This document shows, piece after piece, positions 54,669 to 63,624 of a stretch of DNA of 64,000 bases. A program made the translations under genes and the position numbers. This DNA comes from Pseudomonadota bacterium (GTDB lineage: Bacteria; Pseudomonadota; Gammaproteobacteria; Steroidobacterales; Steroidobacteraceae). The notes under the pieces were generated by a model. That model saw nothing but the letters and a program-made list of their open reading frames with translations. It was not told the origin of the DNA and ran no database searches. Location of the stretch: contig JAKBWB010000064.1 in NCBI GenBank assembly GCA_021843755.1, positions 1 to 64,000 on the forward strand, in the 5' to 3' direction. Each line of letters opens with the position of its first letter. Positions within the stretch are counted from its first letter, which is position 1.

Positions 54669-55742
54669 ATGCTCATGACGAATCGCTGCAACGCTACGCG
54701 CGGATCGCGCCCACACCCGCTGGCAGGATGGCTGCTGGTGCTGGTGGCGTTCCTGTCGCCAATCGCGCAGGCGGCAACCGCACTGCTCGCCACCCCGGCC
54801 GCGCCCGCCGCCCGTTCGTCGGCCCAAACAGCTGCGTTTGCGTCGATTCACGCGCCACGCCTGCATCTGCAGCCCCGCGCCGCCGTCGTCCCGATCGACA
54901 TCGATTCGCAGTCGGCCGCCGGCCTGTCGCCTCCCACCGACGCGATAATCGCGGGCCGCGCACCGCGGCTTGGCTTTCAGTCCAGTGCAGACACCGCCTC
55001 GAGTCCGCTCGGGGCCGAGCCTGCGCCGGCGGGTTCATCCGCGCCGCGCAATCAGGCGTCGGCCACCGCCCGCTCGTCCAAGCTGCACCTGCACCCGAAG
55101 GCATGGTGGCAACAGCACGAGTGGGCACTGCCGGCCATCGGGCTGACGGCCTTCCTCGCCGCGATGAGAATCCACGAAGGGACGAGTCACGGCCCCTTCG
55201 GGATCGATTACCGGTTGAGCAAGCAAGACAACAATGGAATCATGTCCCGCACCAACCAGCTGGGCCTGGAATACGGCACCGTCGCCTTCGAGACCCTCGG
55301 CGCGCTGTTCTTGGGCAATCACAAGGGGATCGGCCACGTATTCTGGCAGGCGGCGGACTCCTCGGTATTCGCCGGTTTCGCCGCCGACGCCATGAAAATC
55401 GCCTTCGCGCGCGCCCGACCCTACCAGAACAAGGGCCCCAACGCCTTCTTCGACGGCGGATCGCGGAGCTTCCCGAGCGGCGAGGTCACGCTGCAGGCCA
55501 GCTTCGTCACCCCGTTCATCCTGCATTACCGGCATCGTTATCCGTGGATCTGGGCCGCGGAGCTGCTCCCGGTCTACGATGCGTACGGACGGATGAAGAG
55601 CCAGGGCCATTGGCAGTCCGACGTACTGGCAGGTTGGATACTCGGCACGGCGTTCGGCTACTGGGCCTCGCGGCGCAAGATACCGCTGCTCGTGGAAGTT
55701 CTCCCGCACGGATTGTCGGTGGGCTTTTATAGAGAGTTCTGA
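54669..55742 (+). CDS. PAP2-family phosphatase with altered active site
   Basis: Membrane-associated acid phosphatase-fold protein (PAP2), 357 residues, with a signal peptide or anchor (LAGWLLVLVAFLSPIAQA) and a low-complexity Ala/Ser/Pro region to about residue 135. The three phosphatase motifs are KIAFARARP (K-x6-RP, intact), SFPSGE (normally PSGH; the His is Glu272) and RMKSQGHWQSD (R-x5-H-x3-D, intact). Loss of the motif-2 His may lower or change activity. GAGGAG lies upstream of the ATG. It is followed 14 bases later by a second PAP2 gene, so the two are probably co-transcribed. Confidence 0.88.
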   Translation: MLMTNRCNATRGSRPHPLAGWLLVLVAFLSPIAQAATALLATPAAPAARSSAQTAAFASIHAPRLHLQPRAAVVPIDIDSQSAAGLSPPTDAIIAGRAPRLGFQSSADTASSPLGAEPAPAGSSAPRNQASATARSSKLHLHPKAWWQQHEWALPAIGLTAFLAAMRIHEGTSHGPFGIDYRLSKQDNNGIMSRTNQLGLEYGTVAFETLGALFLGNHKGIGHVFWQAADSSVFAGFAADAMKIAFARARPYQNKGPNAFFDGGSRSFPSGEVTLQASFVTPFILHYRHRYPWIWAAELLPVYDAYGRMKSQGHWQSDVLAGWILGTAFGYWASRRKIPLLVEVLPHGLSVGFYREF

Positions 55743-55756
55743 CCAGGCGGTGAACC

Positions 55757-56578
55757 ATGCGCTGGTCAAACGCCGCCGTGCCCCTTCCGCTGGCATTGGG
55801 GCTGCTGGCGCTGGCCGGCTGTGCCACCGTGCCGAGCAGCCGCAATTGGGGCCAGAACGTAACGGTGGCCCCCGGCTGGGCGCGCGTGCGCCGGGCGGTG
55901 CGCTCGGCGGCGAGCGATCCGTGGGTCTGGGGTCCGCTCGCCGGCGCCGCGGTGCTGCAGGTGGACAATCTCGACCATCGCCTCTCGCGTTGGGGCCGGA
56001 CCCACACGCCGATATTCGGCTCCAACGCCAACGCCACGCGCTGGAGCTATCGGCTGCGCAGCGCCTCGGTCGGGATGGATATCGCCGCCTTGCTGTTTGC
56101 CCCGAGCGGGCGCTTCGGCAAGACCTGGCTCGAGGATAAAGCCAAGGGGTATCTGGTCAATCTGTTCGCCGCCACCACCGCGATCGAGACGAATTCACTG
56201 ATCAGCCGCAGTGTTCACCGGGAGCGGCCGAACCACGCCAACGATCACAGCTTTCCGTCGAATCACACCACGACCTCGGCCGTGTACACGCGTCTCGCGA
56301 TGCTCAATCTCACACAGATCCCGATGAATCCCCGTGTGCGCACCGCGCTCGATGCCGGGCTGCACGGTCTCACCTTTGCCACCGCCTGGGCGCGCATCGA
56401 GGGCGGCTGGCACTATCCGTCCGACACCCTGTTCGGCATGGCGCTCGGCAATTTCTGCGCTGATTTCTTCACACGCGCCTTCATGGGCCTGAACGACACG
56501 CGCGAAGTCATCGGCTTCTCGCCGCTGCCCGGTGGCGGGCTGTTGACATTCTCCATGGCCTTGGGCGGTCCCCGCTGA
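55757..56578 (+). CDS. PAP2-family phosphatase, lipoprotein
   Basis: Second PAP2 protein, 273 residues, with a lipobox (LALGLLALAGC). The motifs are ISRSVHRERP, where the usual motif-1 lysine is not obvious although Arg-Pro is kept, SFPSNHT (His kept, in a PSNH variant) and RIEGGWHYPSD (R-x5-H-x3-D intact). It could dephosphorylate lipid phosphates such as undecaprenyl diphosphate or phosphatidate at the periplasmic face. It lies between the first PAP2 gene and the cytochrome b561 gene, all on the plus strand. A uppP gene is also nearby, so three lipid phosphatase-type genes cluster within 5 kb. Confidence 0.88.
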   Translation: MRWSNAAVPLPLALGLLALAGCATVPSSRNWGQNVTVAPGWARVRRAVRSAASDPWVWGPLAGAAVLQVDNLDHRLSRWGRTHTPIFGSNANATRWSYRLRSASVGMDIAALLFAPSGRFGKTWLEDKAKGYLVNLFAATTAIETNSLISRSVHRERPNHANDHSFPSNHTTTSAVYTRLAMLNLTQIPMNPRVRTALDAGLHGLTFATAWARIEGGWHYPSDTLFGMALGNFCADFFTRAFMGLNDTREVIGFSPLPGGGLLTFSMALGGPR

Positions 56579-56755
56579 AGCCTCGCCCCGATACGGGCTG
56601 AAGCCGCGGGCAGACGACTGTTCAAGTGAGCCCGCCCGATGGTAACGTTCGCGCCTCTCCCTCGAGCTTTCTCACCCCCACCGAACTTCCTGTGCGCACC
56701 GGCGCAGCGTGGGCGGTGGTCGTAGTGGCGCATTGCCCGGCCTATCGGAGTCTGG

Positions 56756-57304
56756 ATGAATACAATCGCTGCAGATCGAGTGGCATCGATCGCAACTTAT
56801 GATCCGGTGGCGCGCGGCCTGCACTGGTTGACCGCACTGCTGGTGCTGGCCGAATACGTCGTCGGCTTCGCGATGCCGCACGTTCATCCGGCCCCACCGT
56901 TCGCCTTCCTGGTTGAAGTACATCCGGTCCTCGGCAGCGGCCTGCTGCTGATCGTGCCACTGCGCATTCTCTGGCGCCTGATCCATCGCCCGCCGCCGCC
57001 CGCCCTGCACAGACGGCTCGCCGGCGTTACTCACTTTCTGCTCTATCTGACGTTGATTCTCATGCCGCTGGCCGGCTGGGCATCGGCCTCCGCGGATGGC
57101 TACCCCGTACGCGCGTTCGGGCTGCTGCCGCTGCCGGCGCTCGTGCCCTACCGCGCGCGGATCGGCTTCACACTCGGCATGGTGCACGCCGACGTGCTCT
57201 ACTGGATTCTTCTCGCGCTGATCGCCATGCACGTCGGGGCGGCGCTGTACCATCGCTTTGTCAAGCACGATTCGGTGCTGAACCGCATGCTGCCGGGCGT
57301 CTGA
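56756..57304 (+). CDS. Cytochrome b561 family protein
   Basis: Four-helix di-haem membrane protein, 182 residues, the usual length. Candidate haem-ligand histidines are in [14 protein letters not shown] (helix 1), [14 protein letters not shown] (helix 2), [14 protein letters not shown] (helix 3) and [14 protein letters not shown] (helix 4). The family transfers electrons between quinol and periplasmic acceptors, for example superoxide (CybB). It ends immediately before a remnant of a [NiFe]-hydrogenase gene. Because group 3b hydrogenases are soluble, the cytochrome need not be related to it. Confidence 0.92.
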   Translation: MNTIAADRVASIATYDPVARGLHWLTALLVLAEYVVGFAMPHVHPAPPFAFLVEVHPVLGSGLLLIVPLRILWRLIHRPPPPALHRRLAGVTHFLLYLTLILMPLAGWASASADGYPVRAFGLLPLPALVPYRARIGFTLGMVHADVLYWILLALIAMHVGAALYHRFVKHDSVLNRMLPGV

Positions 57305-57509
57305 CCGCACACCCAAGCGCGCCGGTGGTCGGCCGCGGCGCGCGCTGCGACGGCTGCTGTACTGCGGCGAATGGATCAGCAGCCACATGCTGCACATCGT
57401 GATGCTGCACGCGCCCGATTTCCCCGGCTGCGAGAGCGCCGTCGATTTGGCGCGCGAGCACGGGCAGCTGCCGCGGCGCGAGCCTCGTCACGGCCGTTTG
57501 AGGCAATGA
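57303..57509 (+). pseudogene. Remnant of a [NiFe]-hydrogenase large-subunit gene
   Basis: Reading from 57303, the translation contains [17 protein letters not shown] followed by [21 protein letters not shown]. The pattern CGEW-I-x-SH-x-LH-x-x-x-LHAPDF-x-G is characteristic of the large (alpha) subunit of group 3b/3d soluble [NiFe]-hydrogenases, roughly residues 95-145 of about 430. The frame stops at TGA (57507-57509), there is no start codon, and both the N-terminal nickel-ligand region and everything after this helix pair are missing. It overlaps the last bases of the cytochrome b561 gene. A decayed gene left by deletion explains this best. The function is lost. Confidence 0.7.
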
Positions 57510-57622
57510 GGAAGGGCCGGCCAGTACGTATCGGGCTGCGCACAGTACGACTGTGCGGCCGGCCGCCAGGATGAAAGGCTGCGCCCACAACCCACGAGCG
57601 CGCGCATCCGCGCTGGCCGGCC
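57510..57622. other. Leader of the phosphoenolpyruvate synthase gene
   Basis: The bases between the hydrogenase remnant and the ppsA start show no further recognisable hydrogenase sequence in any frame I could read, and no clear ribosome site or promoter. Confidence 0.35.
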
Positions 57623-60055
57623 ATGACTCCTCAGTCCCGCTTCATCCGCTTTTTCGACACCATCGGTGCCGCCGATGTGGCCGAGGTCGGCGGCAAGACC
57701 GCCTCACTCGGGGAAATGTATCGAACACTGCGCCCGCACGGCGTGCTCGTGCCCAACGGTTTCGCGATCACCGCGCAGGCCTACCGCGAGATGCTCGAGC
57801 GCGCCGGGGTATGGCCGGCGCTGCGCGCGGCGCTCGACGGCGTGCGGGTCGATGATGCGCAGGACCTGGCGCAGCGCGGCAAGCTCGCGCGGCGCATCGT
57901 CTACGAGGCTGGCCTGCCCGAGACCCTCGCCCGGGAGATCCTCGGCGCCCATGCCGCGTTGCGCGACGAATATGGCGTGGAGCTGACGGTAGCGGTGCGC
58001 AGCTCGGCGACCGCCGAGGACTTGCCGACCGCCAGCTTCGCCGGACAGCAGGACACGTTTCTCAACGTGCGCGGCGAGCAGGCGTTGCTCGAGGCCTGCC
58101 GCCGCTGCTTCGCCAGCCTGTTCACCGATCGTGCGATCCACTACCGGGTCGACAACGGCTTCGATCATTTCAAAGTCGCCCTGTCGATCGCGGTACAGAA
58201 GATGGTCCGCTCCGACCTCGCCTCGAGCGGCGTGATCTTTACGCTCGATACCGAGAGTGGCTTTCGCGATGTCATCCTGATCACCGCCAGCTATGGGCTC
58301 GGCGAGAACATCGTCCAGGGTGCGGTTGAGCCCGACGAGCTGATGGTGTTCAAGCCCACCTTCCTGCAGGGGCGCCGGGCGGTGTTGCGCCGCGCCCTCG
58401 GCGCCAAGCAAATCAAGATGCTCAACGCCGACCTCGGCGCTCGCGAGGCCACGCGCAACGTACCCACACCCCAGGCGGACCGCGAGCGCTTCTGCATCAG
58501 CGACGAGGAAGCGCTGAGGTTGGCCGACTACGCCCTGCGCATCGAGCGCCACTACAGCGAGCGGGCCAGCGCCGCGCAGCCGATGGATATCGAGTGGGCC
58601 AAGGACGGGCTCGATGAGCGGCTGTATGTCGTGCAGGCGCGGCCCGAGACGAGCGCGGCGCGCAAGCCCGTCAGTGTTCTCGTGGAATACCGGATCGAGA
58701 GCCACGCGCCGCCGCTCGCGAGCGGCCGTGCCGTCGGCGGCGCAATCGCCGCCGGTCTCGCCCGGGTGATCGCCAGCAGCGCGCAGATGGCCGAGTTCCG
58801 GCCGGGCGAGGTGCTGGTCACCGACAGCACGACACCGGACTGGGAGCCGATCATGCGCCGCGCCGCGGCGATCGTCACCAACCGCGGCGGCCGCACCTGC
58901 CACGCGGCGATCGTGGCGCGCGAATTCGGCATCCCTGCCGTCGTGGGCGCGCAGGACGCCACCGAGCGGCTGCGGAGCGGGCAGGCGGTCACGGTCTCGT
59001 GCGCCGAGGGCGATACCGGCAAGGTCTACGCCGGTACGCTTCCGTTCGAGGTGCGGCGCACGGACATTGCCAGCCTGGAGCGGCCTCATACCCACATCAT
59101 GCTCATCCTCGCCAACCCCGAGCTCGCCTTCCGGATGAGCTTCTTGCCGAACGATGGGGTCGGATTGGCGCGCATGGAGTTCATCATCACCGAGTACATC
59201 AAGGCGCATCCATTGGCGCTGCTGCACCCTGAGCGGGTGAGCGCACAGGCCGAGCGCCGGGCGCTCGCGCAGTTGACGCGCGGATACGCGCAGGGAGCAG
59301 ACTTCTTCATCGAGCGCCTGTCCGAGGGAATCGGCACGATCGCCGCAGCGTTCTACCCCAAGCCCGTCATCGTGCGCATGTCCGACTTCAAATCCAACGA
59401 ATATGCCGGGCTGCTCGGCGGGCAGGGATTCGAGTCCAAGGAGGACAACCCGATGCTCGGCTTCCGTGGCGCCTCCCGCTACACCCATCCGGCCTACGCG
59501 GAGGGCTTCGCCCTGGAGTGCGCGGCCATGAAGCGTGCCCGCGAGGTGCTCGGTCTGTCCAACATCAAGCTCATGATCCCGTTCTGCCGCAGGATCGAGG
59601 AGGCGCAGGCCGTGATTACCCGCATGCGCGAGCTCGGCTTGGCGCGCGGCGAGGACGGCCTCGAGATCTACGTGATGTGCGAGATCCCCAATAACGTGCT
59701 GCTCATCGACGAGTTCAGCCGGCACTTCGACGGTTTTTCCATCGGCTCGAACGATCTCACCCAACTCACCCTCGGCGTCGATCGGGACTCCGCCCTGGTC
59801 GCCTTCGAGTTCGATGAGCGCGACCCGGGCGTGCGCAAGATGCTGCGGCTGGCCGTCGAGGGCTGCAGGCGCAATGGGCGCCACTCGGGCATCTGCGGCC
59901 AGGCACCGTCGGATTACCCCGAGATCGCCGCCGAACTGGTGCGCCTCGGCATCGACTCGATCAGCCTCAATCCCGACGCGGTGCTGAAGACGACACTGCA
60001 GGTGCTGGCGCTCGAGCGCGAGCTGCGGGCGGCGCACGCCCCCGCCGCATCCTAG
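57623..60055 (+). CDS. ppsA: Phosphoenolpyruvate synthase
   Basis: Converts pyruvate, ATP and water to phosphoenolpyruvate, AMP and phosphate in gluconeogenesis. 810 residues, close to the E. coli enzyme (792). The ATP-grasp-like N-terminal domain is visible from VGGKTASLGEMYRTL and AVRSSATAEDLPTASFAGQQ. The phosphohistidine domain has catalytic His427 in GGRTCHAAIVAREFGIPAVVG. The C-terminal PEP/pyruvate-binding barrel ends with GICGQAPSDYPEIAAELV and SISLNPDAVL, with the proton-donating Cys kept. It is flanked by gene remnants on both sides. A CBS-domain remnant follows 60 bases later, which suggests the three once formed one operon. Confidence 0.95.
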   Translation: MTPQSRFIRFFDTIGAADVAEVGGKTASLGEMYRTLRPHGVLVPNGFAITAQAYREMLERAGVWPALRAALDGVRVDDAQDLAQRGKLARRIVYEAGLPETLAREILGAHAALRDEYGVELTVAVRSSATAEDLPTASFAGQQDTFLNVRGEQALLEACRRCFASLFTDRAIHYRVDNGFDHFKVALSIAVQKMVRSDLASSGVIFTLDTESGFRDVILITASYGLGENIVQGAVEPDELMVFKPTFLQGRRAVLRRALGAKQIKMLNADLGAREATRNVPTPQADRERFCISDEEALRLADYALRIERHYSERASAAQPMDIEWAKDGLDERLYVVQARPETSAARKPVSVLVEYRIESHAPPLASGRAVGGAIAAGLARVIASSAQMAEFRPGEVLVTDSTTPDWEPIMRRAAAIVTNRGGRTCHAAIVAREFGIPAVVGAQDATERLRSGQAVTVSCAEGDTGKVYAGTLPFEVRRTDIASLERPHTHIMLILANPELAFRMSFLPNDGVGLARMEFIITEYIKAHPLALLHPERVSAQAERRALAQLTRGYAQGADFFIERLSEGIGTIAAAFYPKPVIVRMSDFKSNEYAGLLGGQGFESKEDNPMLGFRGASRYTHPAYAEGFALECAAMKRAREVLGLSNIKLMIPFCRRIEEAQAVITRMRELGLARGEDGLEIYVMCEIPNNVLLIDEFSRHFDGFSIGSNDLTQLTLGVDRDSALVAFEFDERDPGVRKMLRLAVEGCRRNGRHSGICGQAPSDYPEIAAELVRLGIDSISLNPDAVLKTTLQVLALERELRAAHAPAAS

Positions 60056-60115
60056 GCCCTTATCCCCGCCGAACTCGAGAATCGCGGTGCGGAATAAGCG
60101 CCGGGAGGTAGTGAG

Positions 60116-60250
60116 GTGTTACTGAAAGAATTCTGCACATCCGACGTGGTGCAATACCCGCCGCAGACGAGCGTGCTCGCGGCCGCGCGTCTGATGCGCC
60201 AGCGGCACGTAGGCGACCTGATCGTCATCGAGTCGGCCGACGACCCCGGC
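60116..60250 (+). pseudogene. Truncated CBS-domain gene
   Basis: Begins with GTG (60116) behind an excellent GGGAGG ribosome site (60103-60108). The first 40 codons read as the start of a CBS-domain protein: LLKEFCTSDVVQYPPQTSVL then AAARLMRQRHVGDLIVIES. After that the translation no longer resembles CBS sequence, and none of the other plus-strand frames restores it. The open frame runs on to 60709 but is antisense to the next gene. A normal CBS-pair protein needs about 130-150 residues, so three quarters are missing. Best explained by a deletion that joined it to the 3' end of the neighbouring minus-strand gene. Confidence 0.7.
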
Positions 60251-60313
60251 ACGGCCCTCGACAGCGCCCGCGGCATCTCGCGGCGGGCGGATTGCAAGCG
60301 CCCGATGCGCCGG

Positions 60314-60766
60314 TCATGGCACCTTGGCCGCCACGGGCGGATGAGGCTTCTTCGCGCCGGCCTTCGGCCCGCAACCGGTCGTCCAGGTCACCTTGCGGAT
60401 GATGTCCTGTCGATCCGTCTGGACCGTGACGCGGCAGCCGGCATAGTTGTACTGGTTGAATTTCCAGATTGCCCGGCGTCCTCCGTGCACGTGCCGCAGC
60501 GCAATGGGAATACTCCAGTGCATTTCGAGGCTGAACAACGGTTTACCGATGAAACGTTGGGCCGTCTGCGACGGATAATGCGGCGGCGTGCTCGCACAGG
60601 CCGCCAGGAGCATCGCCGGGGCAAGCCAGGCAAGCCTGAGCGCGCGCCATGGTGCGCTGTTCGACTGCGAGGACGGCCCGAGTCCTGGGAATGCGCTGAG
60701 ATCAGGTGAGGTTCGAACCAAGCGATCGGCTCCGGGAAGGCACCCCCGATGAGGTGCACTCACCAT
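60314..60766 (-). CDS. Hypothetical lipoprotein
   Basis: Family not recognised. The C-terminal 110 residues look real: a lipoprotein signal (LRLAWLAPAMLLAACAS) followed by PPHYPSQTAQRFIGKPLFSL, a Trp/His-containing core (EMHWSIPIALRHVHGGRRAI) and the two-Cys segment CRVTVQTDRQDIIRKVTW ending TTGCGP. Two cysteines after the lipobox could form a disulfide. The start is uncertain: the ATG at 60766 gives 150 residues, but the signal peptide would then begin about 45 residues in, so a later non-ATG start is likely. The 300 bases beyond it to the TonB gene hold no other supported gene. Confidence 0.55.
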   Translation of the reverse strand: MVSAPHRGCLPGADRLVRTSPDLSAFPGLGPSSQSNSAPWRALRLAWLAPAMLLAACASTPPHYPSQTAQRFIGKPLFSLEMHWSIPIALRHVHGGRRAIWKFNQYNYAGCRVTVQTDRQDIIRKVTWTTGCGPKAGAKKPHPPVAAKVP

Positions 60767-61071
60767 GATGCCGCAATCGGCGGCGGCGAGCATTCCCATT
60801 GTATTGCGCACGCTCGCGCTGTGAGCAACCGCCGGCGCTCGCGCACTTGGCCGGCCCAAAAGGCCTCGGGAGCGCATTCGCCCGCCAGATCCGCCCCCTC
60901 TGCCCCGGGCATCGCATCGCGGCGGCTCACGGCGGTACGCACGGCATGTCCCATTGACATGCTGCTGCAATAATTCCGCAATCGGGACGTCATCCCCGAC
61001 TTCTATCGTACGGGTCCTCGGCGCGTGGCCACGCTCGCGCACTCCCAATGAACCTCACGAGGAACCGCACC

Positions 61072-63552
61072 ATGTCTCGTCCGCCCTTGCGCCGTGTCAC
61101 ACATAGCTCACGCATCCTGGCGGCGGTGGCCGCAACGCTCTCTGGCGCTGCGGCCACCGCCGCTGCAGCGCCGGCCCCGGCGCCGGCAGCGATGCTGCCC
61201 ATGACGTCGCTGCAGGAAGTCGTGGTCACCGCCAAGGAATTACAGCTCAAAAGCCTCAAGCAGCGGTCCATCTATGAATCGGCCTTCGGCGACAAAGCGC
61301 TCGACCGGCAGCAGCTGAAGTCCGCGGGCGTCGTCGGCGGGGCAGCCCAGGCGCTCTCCTTCGCGCCCGGCATCGCGGTTTCCGGTTACGGCCAGACCGG
61401 CGGAACCAAGGCGAGCATCAGCATCAACGGGCTGAATCAGGGTTGGGCCGGGGTATCCCCGGGGACGGTCGACAACGGAAACCTTGCCATCAGCCTCGAC
61501 GGCATACCGATGGTCAATCCGGCCACCGGCCTGTGGGAGACCCCGGAGATTCCCCAGACCGCGCTGCTCCAGGGCGCGCGCATCACCTACGGCCCGGGCA
61601 ATCCCCAGAGCCGCTGGTACAACAACATGGGCGGCGGAGTCAACTTCGTGCCGGTCCAGCCTGCGAGCCGGGCCGGCGCCTACGTGCAGCTCACCGGCGG
61701 CAGCTTCGGCACCGAGAACGCGGATCTCATTGTGCAGACCGGCACGATCGGGGGCTGGCAGACCGTGCTTGCGAGCGGCGCCGGACGCTCGAACAGTTTC
61801 CACACCTCGCCCGACGGATTCGCCTGGCCCACGCGCAACTACGCCGCCTTTCTCAAGACGCGCAAGGTATTCGACCACGGCAGCAGCATCAGCTTCGGCG
61901 CCTATCTCGGCGCCGGTCGCGGCTGGCGGCCGGTCCCGGTGCCGCTCACCCCGGTGCCCGGCCTGAGCGTCAACGGCATAGGGGCGCCCGGGCCGCTGCT
62001 GAGCGAGGCGACCACCGGATATTACGCGACCGTCAATCAGAATGTCTGGCGCAAGGACGACTCCAACCGCACCTGGCTCGTCTACGCGCGGCAGAACATC
62101 CGGGTCTCCGATCGGACCACATTGCACAACCAGCTGTGGTATCGGGAGGGCGATCGCCTGCATAACCACTACAACAACTTCGGCCTGGGAAGCCCGGGCC
62201 CCGGCAATCTGTACGAGCACAATAATCCGACCTCGCACATGTACGGCGACAAGATCTGGAGCGACATGTACCTGCCGTACAACACGATCGGCGTGGGCGG
62301 ATATGCAATCAACAGCGTGTATGATTCGCGCAACGCGTTCTACAATCCGGGCGTGTGCGTCGTAACCCCGGGCCTGATCACTCTCGGCAATGGCGCCGGC
62401 GTTCCCGCGGGCACCACTGTGTGCGGCTCGGCGGCCGTGCCGAACGCGAATCACCGCAGTGACTTCTGGAACGTGACCGACCTCGCCGCGTTCCTCCAGG
62501 ACGCGATCTCACCGCTCGCAAGCCTGACGATCACCCCGGGGATCCGCGTGGTCAATTTTCACACCGATTACTACCCGTATGGACCCACGTATTTCCAGCT
62601 GTCCGACATCTTGAGCACGCCCACGCCGTCGAATCCGAACGGCCTGAGCCTGTTCGGCGGCCACGACCAGGGCGAGCTGCCGGCAACACAGACCAATTAC
62701 AACGAGACCGAGCCGTCGGTGAGCGTGCGCTGGCAGCCGCTGCGCTGGCTCGCCCTGTACGCCAATTGGGCGACGGCGTATCGCCTGCCGCAGGTCGGGG
62801 GCGGCGGCGGTCTCTATCAGAGCGAACCGGTCGGCGGCAACATCCTGCAGCGCAGCCTGGAGTATCAGGGGGGCGTCAAGCTCTATTGGCCGAGGATCGG
62901 CGAGTTCCAGCGGGTGCTCGTGAACGTGAACTATTACCACGATCACCTCAGCAACCAGATCATCGGCGTAAACAGCTCCGCCGGCGACTTTCTCGGCCTC
63001 GGCACCGGCGATTCCATCTACCGCGGCGTGAACTTCTCCGCCGAAGCCAACTGGCACGCTCTGAAGCTGTTCACGAACCTGAACATCGAGAGCGCCGACT
63101 TCAACTCTTACGCATTCACGCCCCCTGGCGGCGGGGCGACCGATTACTCCGGACTACCGGTCTCGGATACGCCCGACAAGACGTTCAACATCGGCGCCTA
63201 CTGGACGTACAACTTCGCCGGCGGGCTCGCGATCAAGCCTCGCGCGTGGTATCAGTACGTCGGGCCGCAGTATATCTTCAACAACAACACGGGCGCGCCG
63301 TCGCGCCGGCAGATCGCCGGTTACGGAGTATTGAACTTCGCGCTCGCCACCACCCTGCCGGCATCCTGGTACAGCGGCGCCGCGAAATCGATCAAGGTGA
63401 AACTCGAGGTCATGAACGCGCTCGACACGCAGTACAACGCCTTCGAGTACATCTCCGCCGGCGGGTTATACGGTACTTCGAGCGCCGGTTATGCGCTCGC
63501 CTATGCCGGTCCCCCGCGCGCGGTCTACGTGACCGTTTCGGCGAGGTTCTAG
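61072..63552 (+). CDS. TonB-dependent receptor
   Basis: Outer-membrane TonB-dependent transporter, 826 residues from the ATG at 61072, chosen because GAGGA lies eight bases upstream; an in-frame ATG at 61048 has no such site. The signal peptide is Ala-rich (ILAAVAATLSGAAATAAAAP). The TonB box region is SLQEVVVTAKE. Plug motifs include ALSFAPGIAVSGYGQTGGT, ISINGLNQGWAG, LDGIPMVNPATGLWETPEIP and YNNMGGGVNFVPV. The barrel ends in the aromatic YVTVSARF. It differs strongly from the receptor at 36.5 kb and belongs to a separate subfamily. The substrate cannot be named. It converges on the TIR-like gene across a hairpin. Confidence 0.93.
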   Translation: MSRPPLRRVTHSSRILAAVAATLSGAAATAAAAPAPAPAAMLPMTSLQEVVVTAKELQLKSLKQRSIYESAFGDKALDRQQLKSAGVVGGAAQALSFAPGIAVSGYGQTGGTKASISINGLNQGWAGVSPGTVDNGNLAISLDGIPMVNPATGLWETPEIPQTALLQGARITYGPGNPQSRWYNNMGGGVNFVPVQPASRAGAYVQLTGGSFGTENADLIVQTGTIGGWQTVLASGAGRSNSFHTSPDGFAWPTRNYAAFLKTRKVFDHGSSISFGAYLGAGRGWRPVPVPLTPVPGLSVNGIGAPGPLLSEATTGYYATVNQNVWRKDDSNRTWLVYARQNIRVSDRTTLHNQLWYREGDRLHNHYNNFGLGSPGPGNLYEHNNPTSHMYGDKIWSDMYLPYNTIGVGGYAINSVYDSRNAFYNPGVCVVTPGLITLGNGAGVPAGTTVCGSAAVPNANHRSDFWNVTDLAAFLQDAISPLASLTITPGIRVVNFHTDYYPYGPTYFQLSDILSTPTPSNPNGLSLFGGHDQGELPATQTNYNETEPSVSVRWQPLRWLALYANWATAYRLPQVGGGGGLYQSEPVGGNILQRSLEYQGGVKLYWPRIGEFQRVLVNVNYYHDHLSNQIIGVNSSAGDFLGLGTGDSIYRGVNFSAEANWHALKLFTNLNIESADFNSYAFTPPGGGATDYSGLPVSDTPDKTFNIGAYWTYNFAGGLAIKPRAWYQYVGPQYIFNNNTGAPSRRQIAGYGVLNFALATTLPASWYSGAAKSIKVKLEVMNALDTQYNAFEYISAGGLYGTSSAGYALAYAGPPRAVYVTVSARF

Positions 63553-63582
63553 CACGCCCCCCGCCCCCGGGCGGGAAGCATT

Positions 63583-63617
63583 CCCTGCTGCCCGCCCTTG
63601 AGAGCCGGGCAGCAGGG
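63583..63617. terminator. 12-bp hairpin between convergent genes
   Basis: CCCTGCTGCCCG (63583-63594) and CGGGCAGCAGGG (63606-63617) form a perfect 12-bp stem with an 11-base loop, 30 bases after the TonB receptor stop and 7 bases from the TIR-like gene's stop. Position and strength suggest a terminator serving both strands, though no U-run is present. Confidence 0.65.
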
Positions 63618-63624
63618 GATGGGG

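Noticed and set aside
57704-60037. Minus-strand frame of 777 codons
   Set aside because: It is antisense to ppsA; the catalytic residues of PEP synthase are all intact on the other strand.
57704-61048. Idea that an intact hydrogenase operon surrounds ppsA
   Set aside because: Only one internal fragment of the large subunit is present; no small subunit, diaphorase or maturation gene is found in the window.
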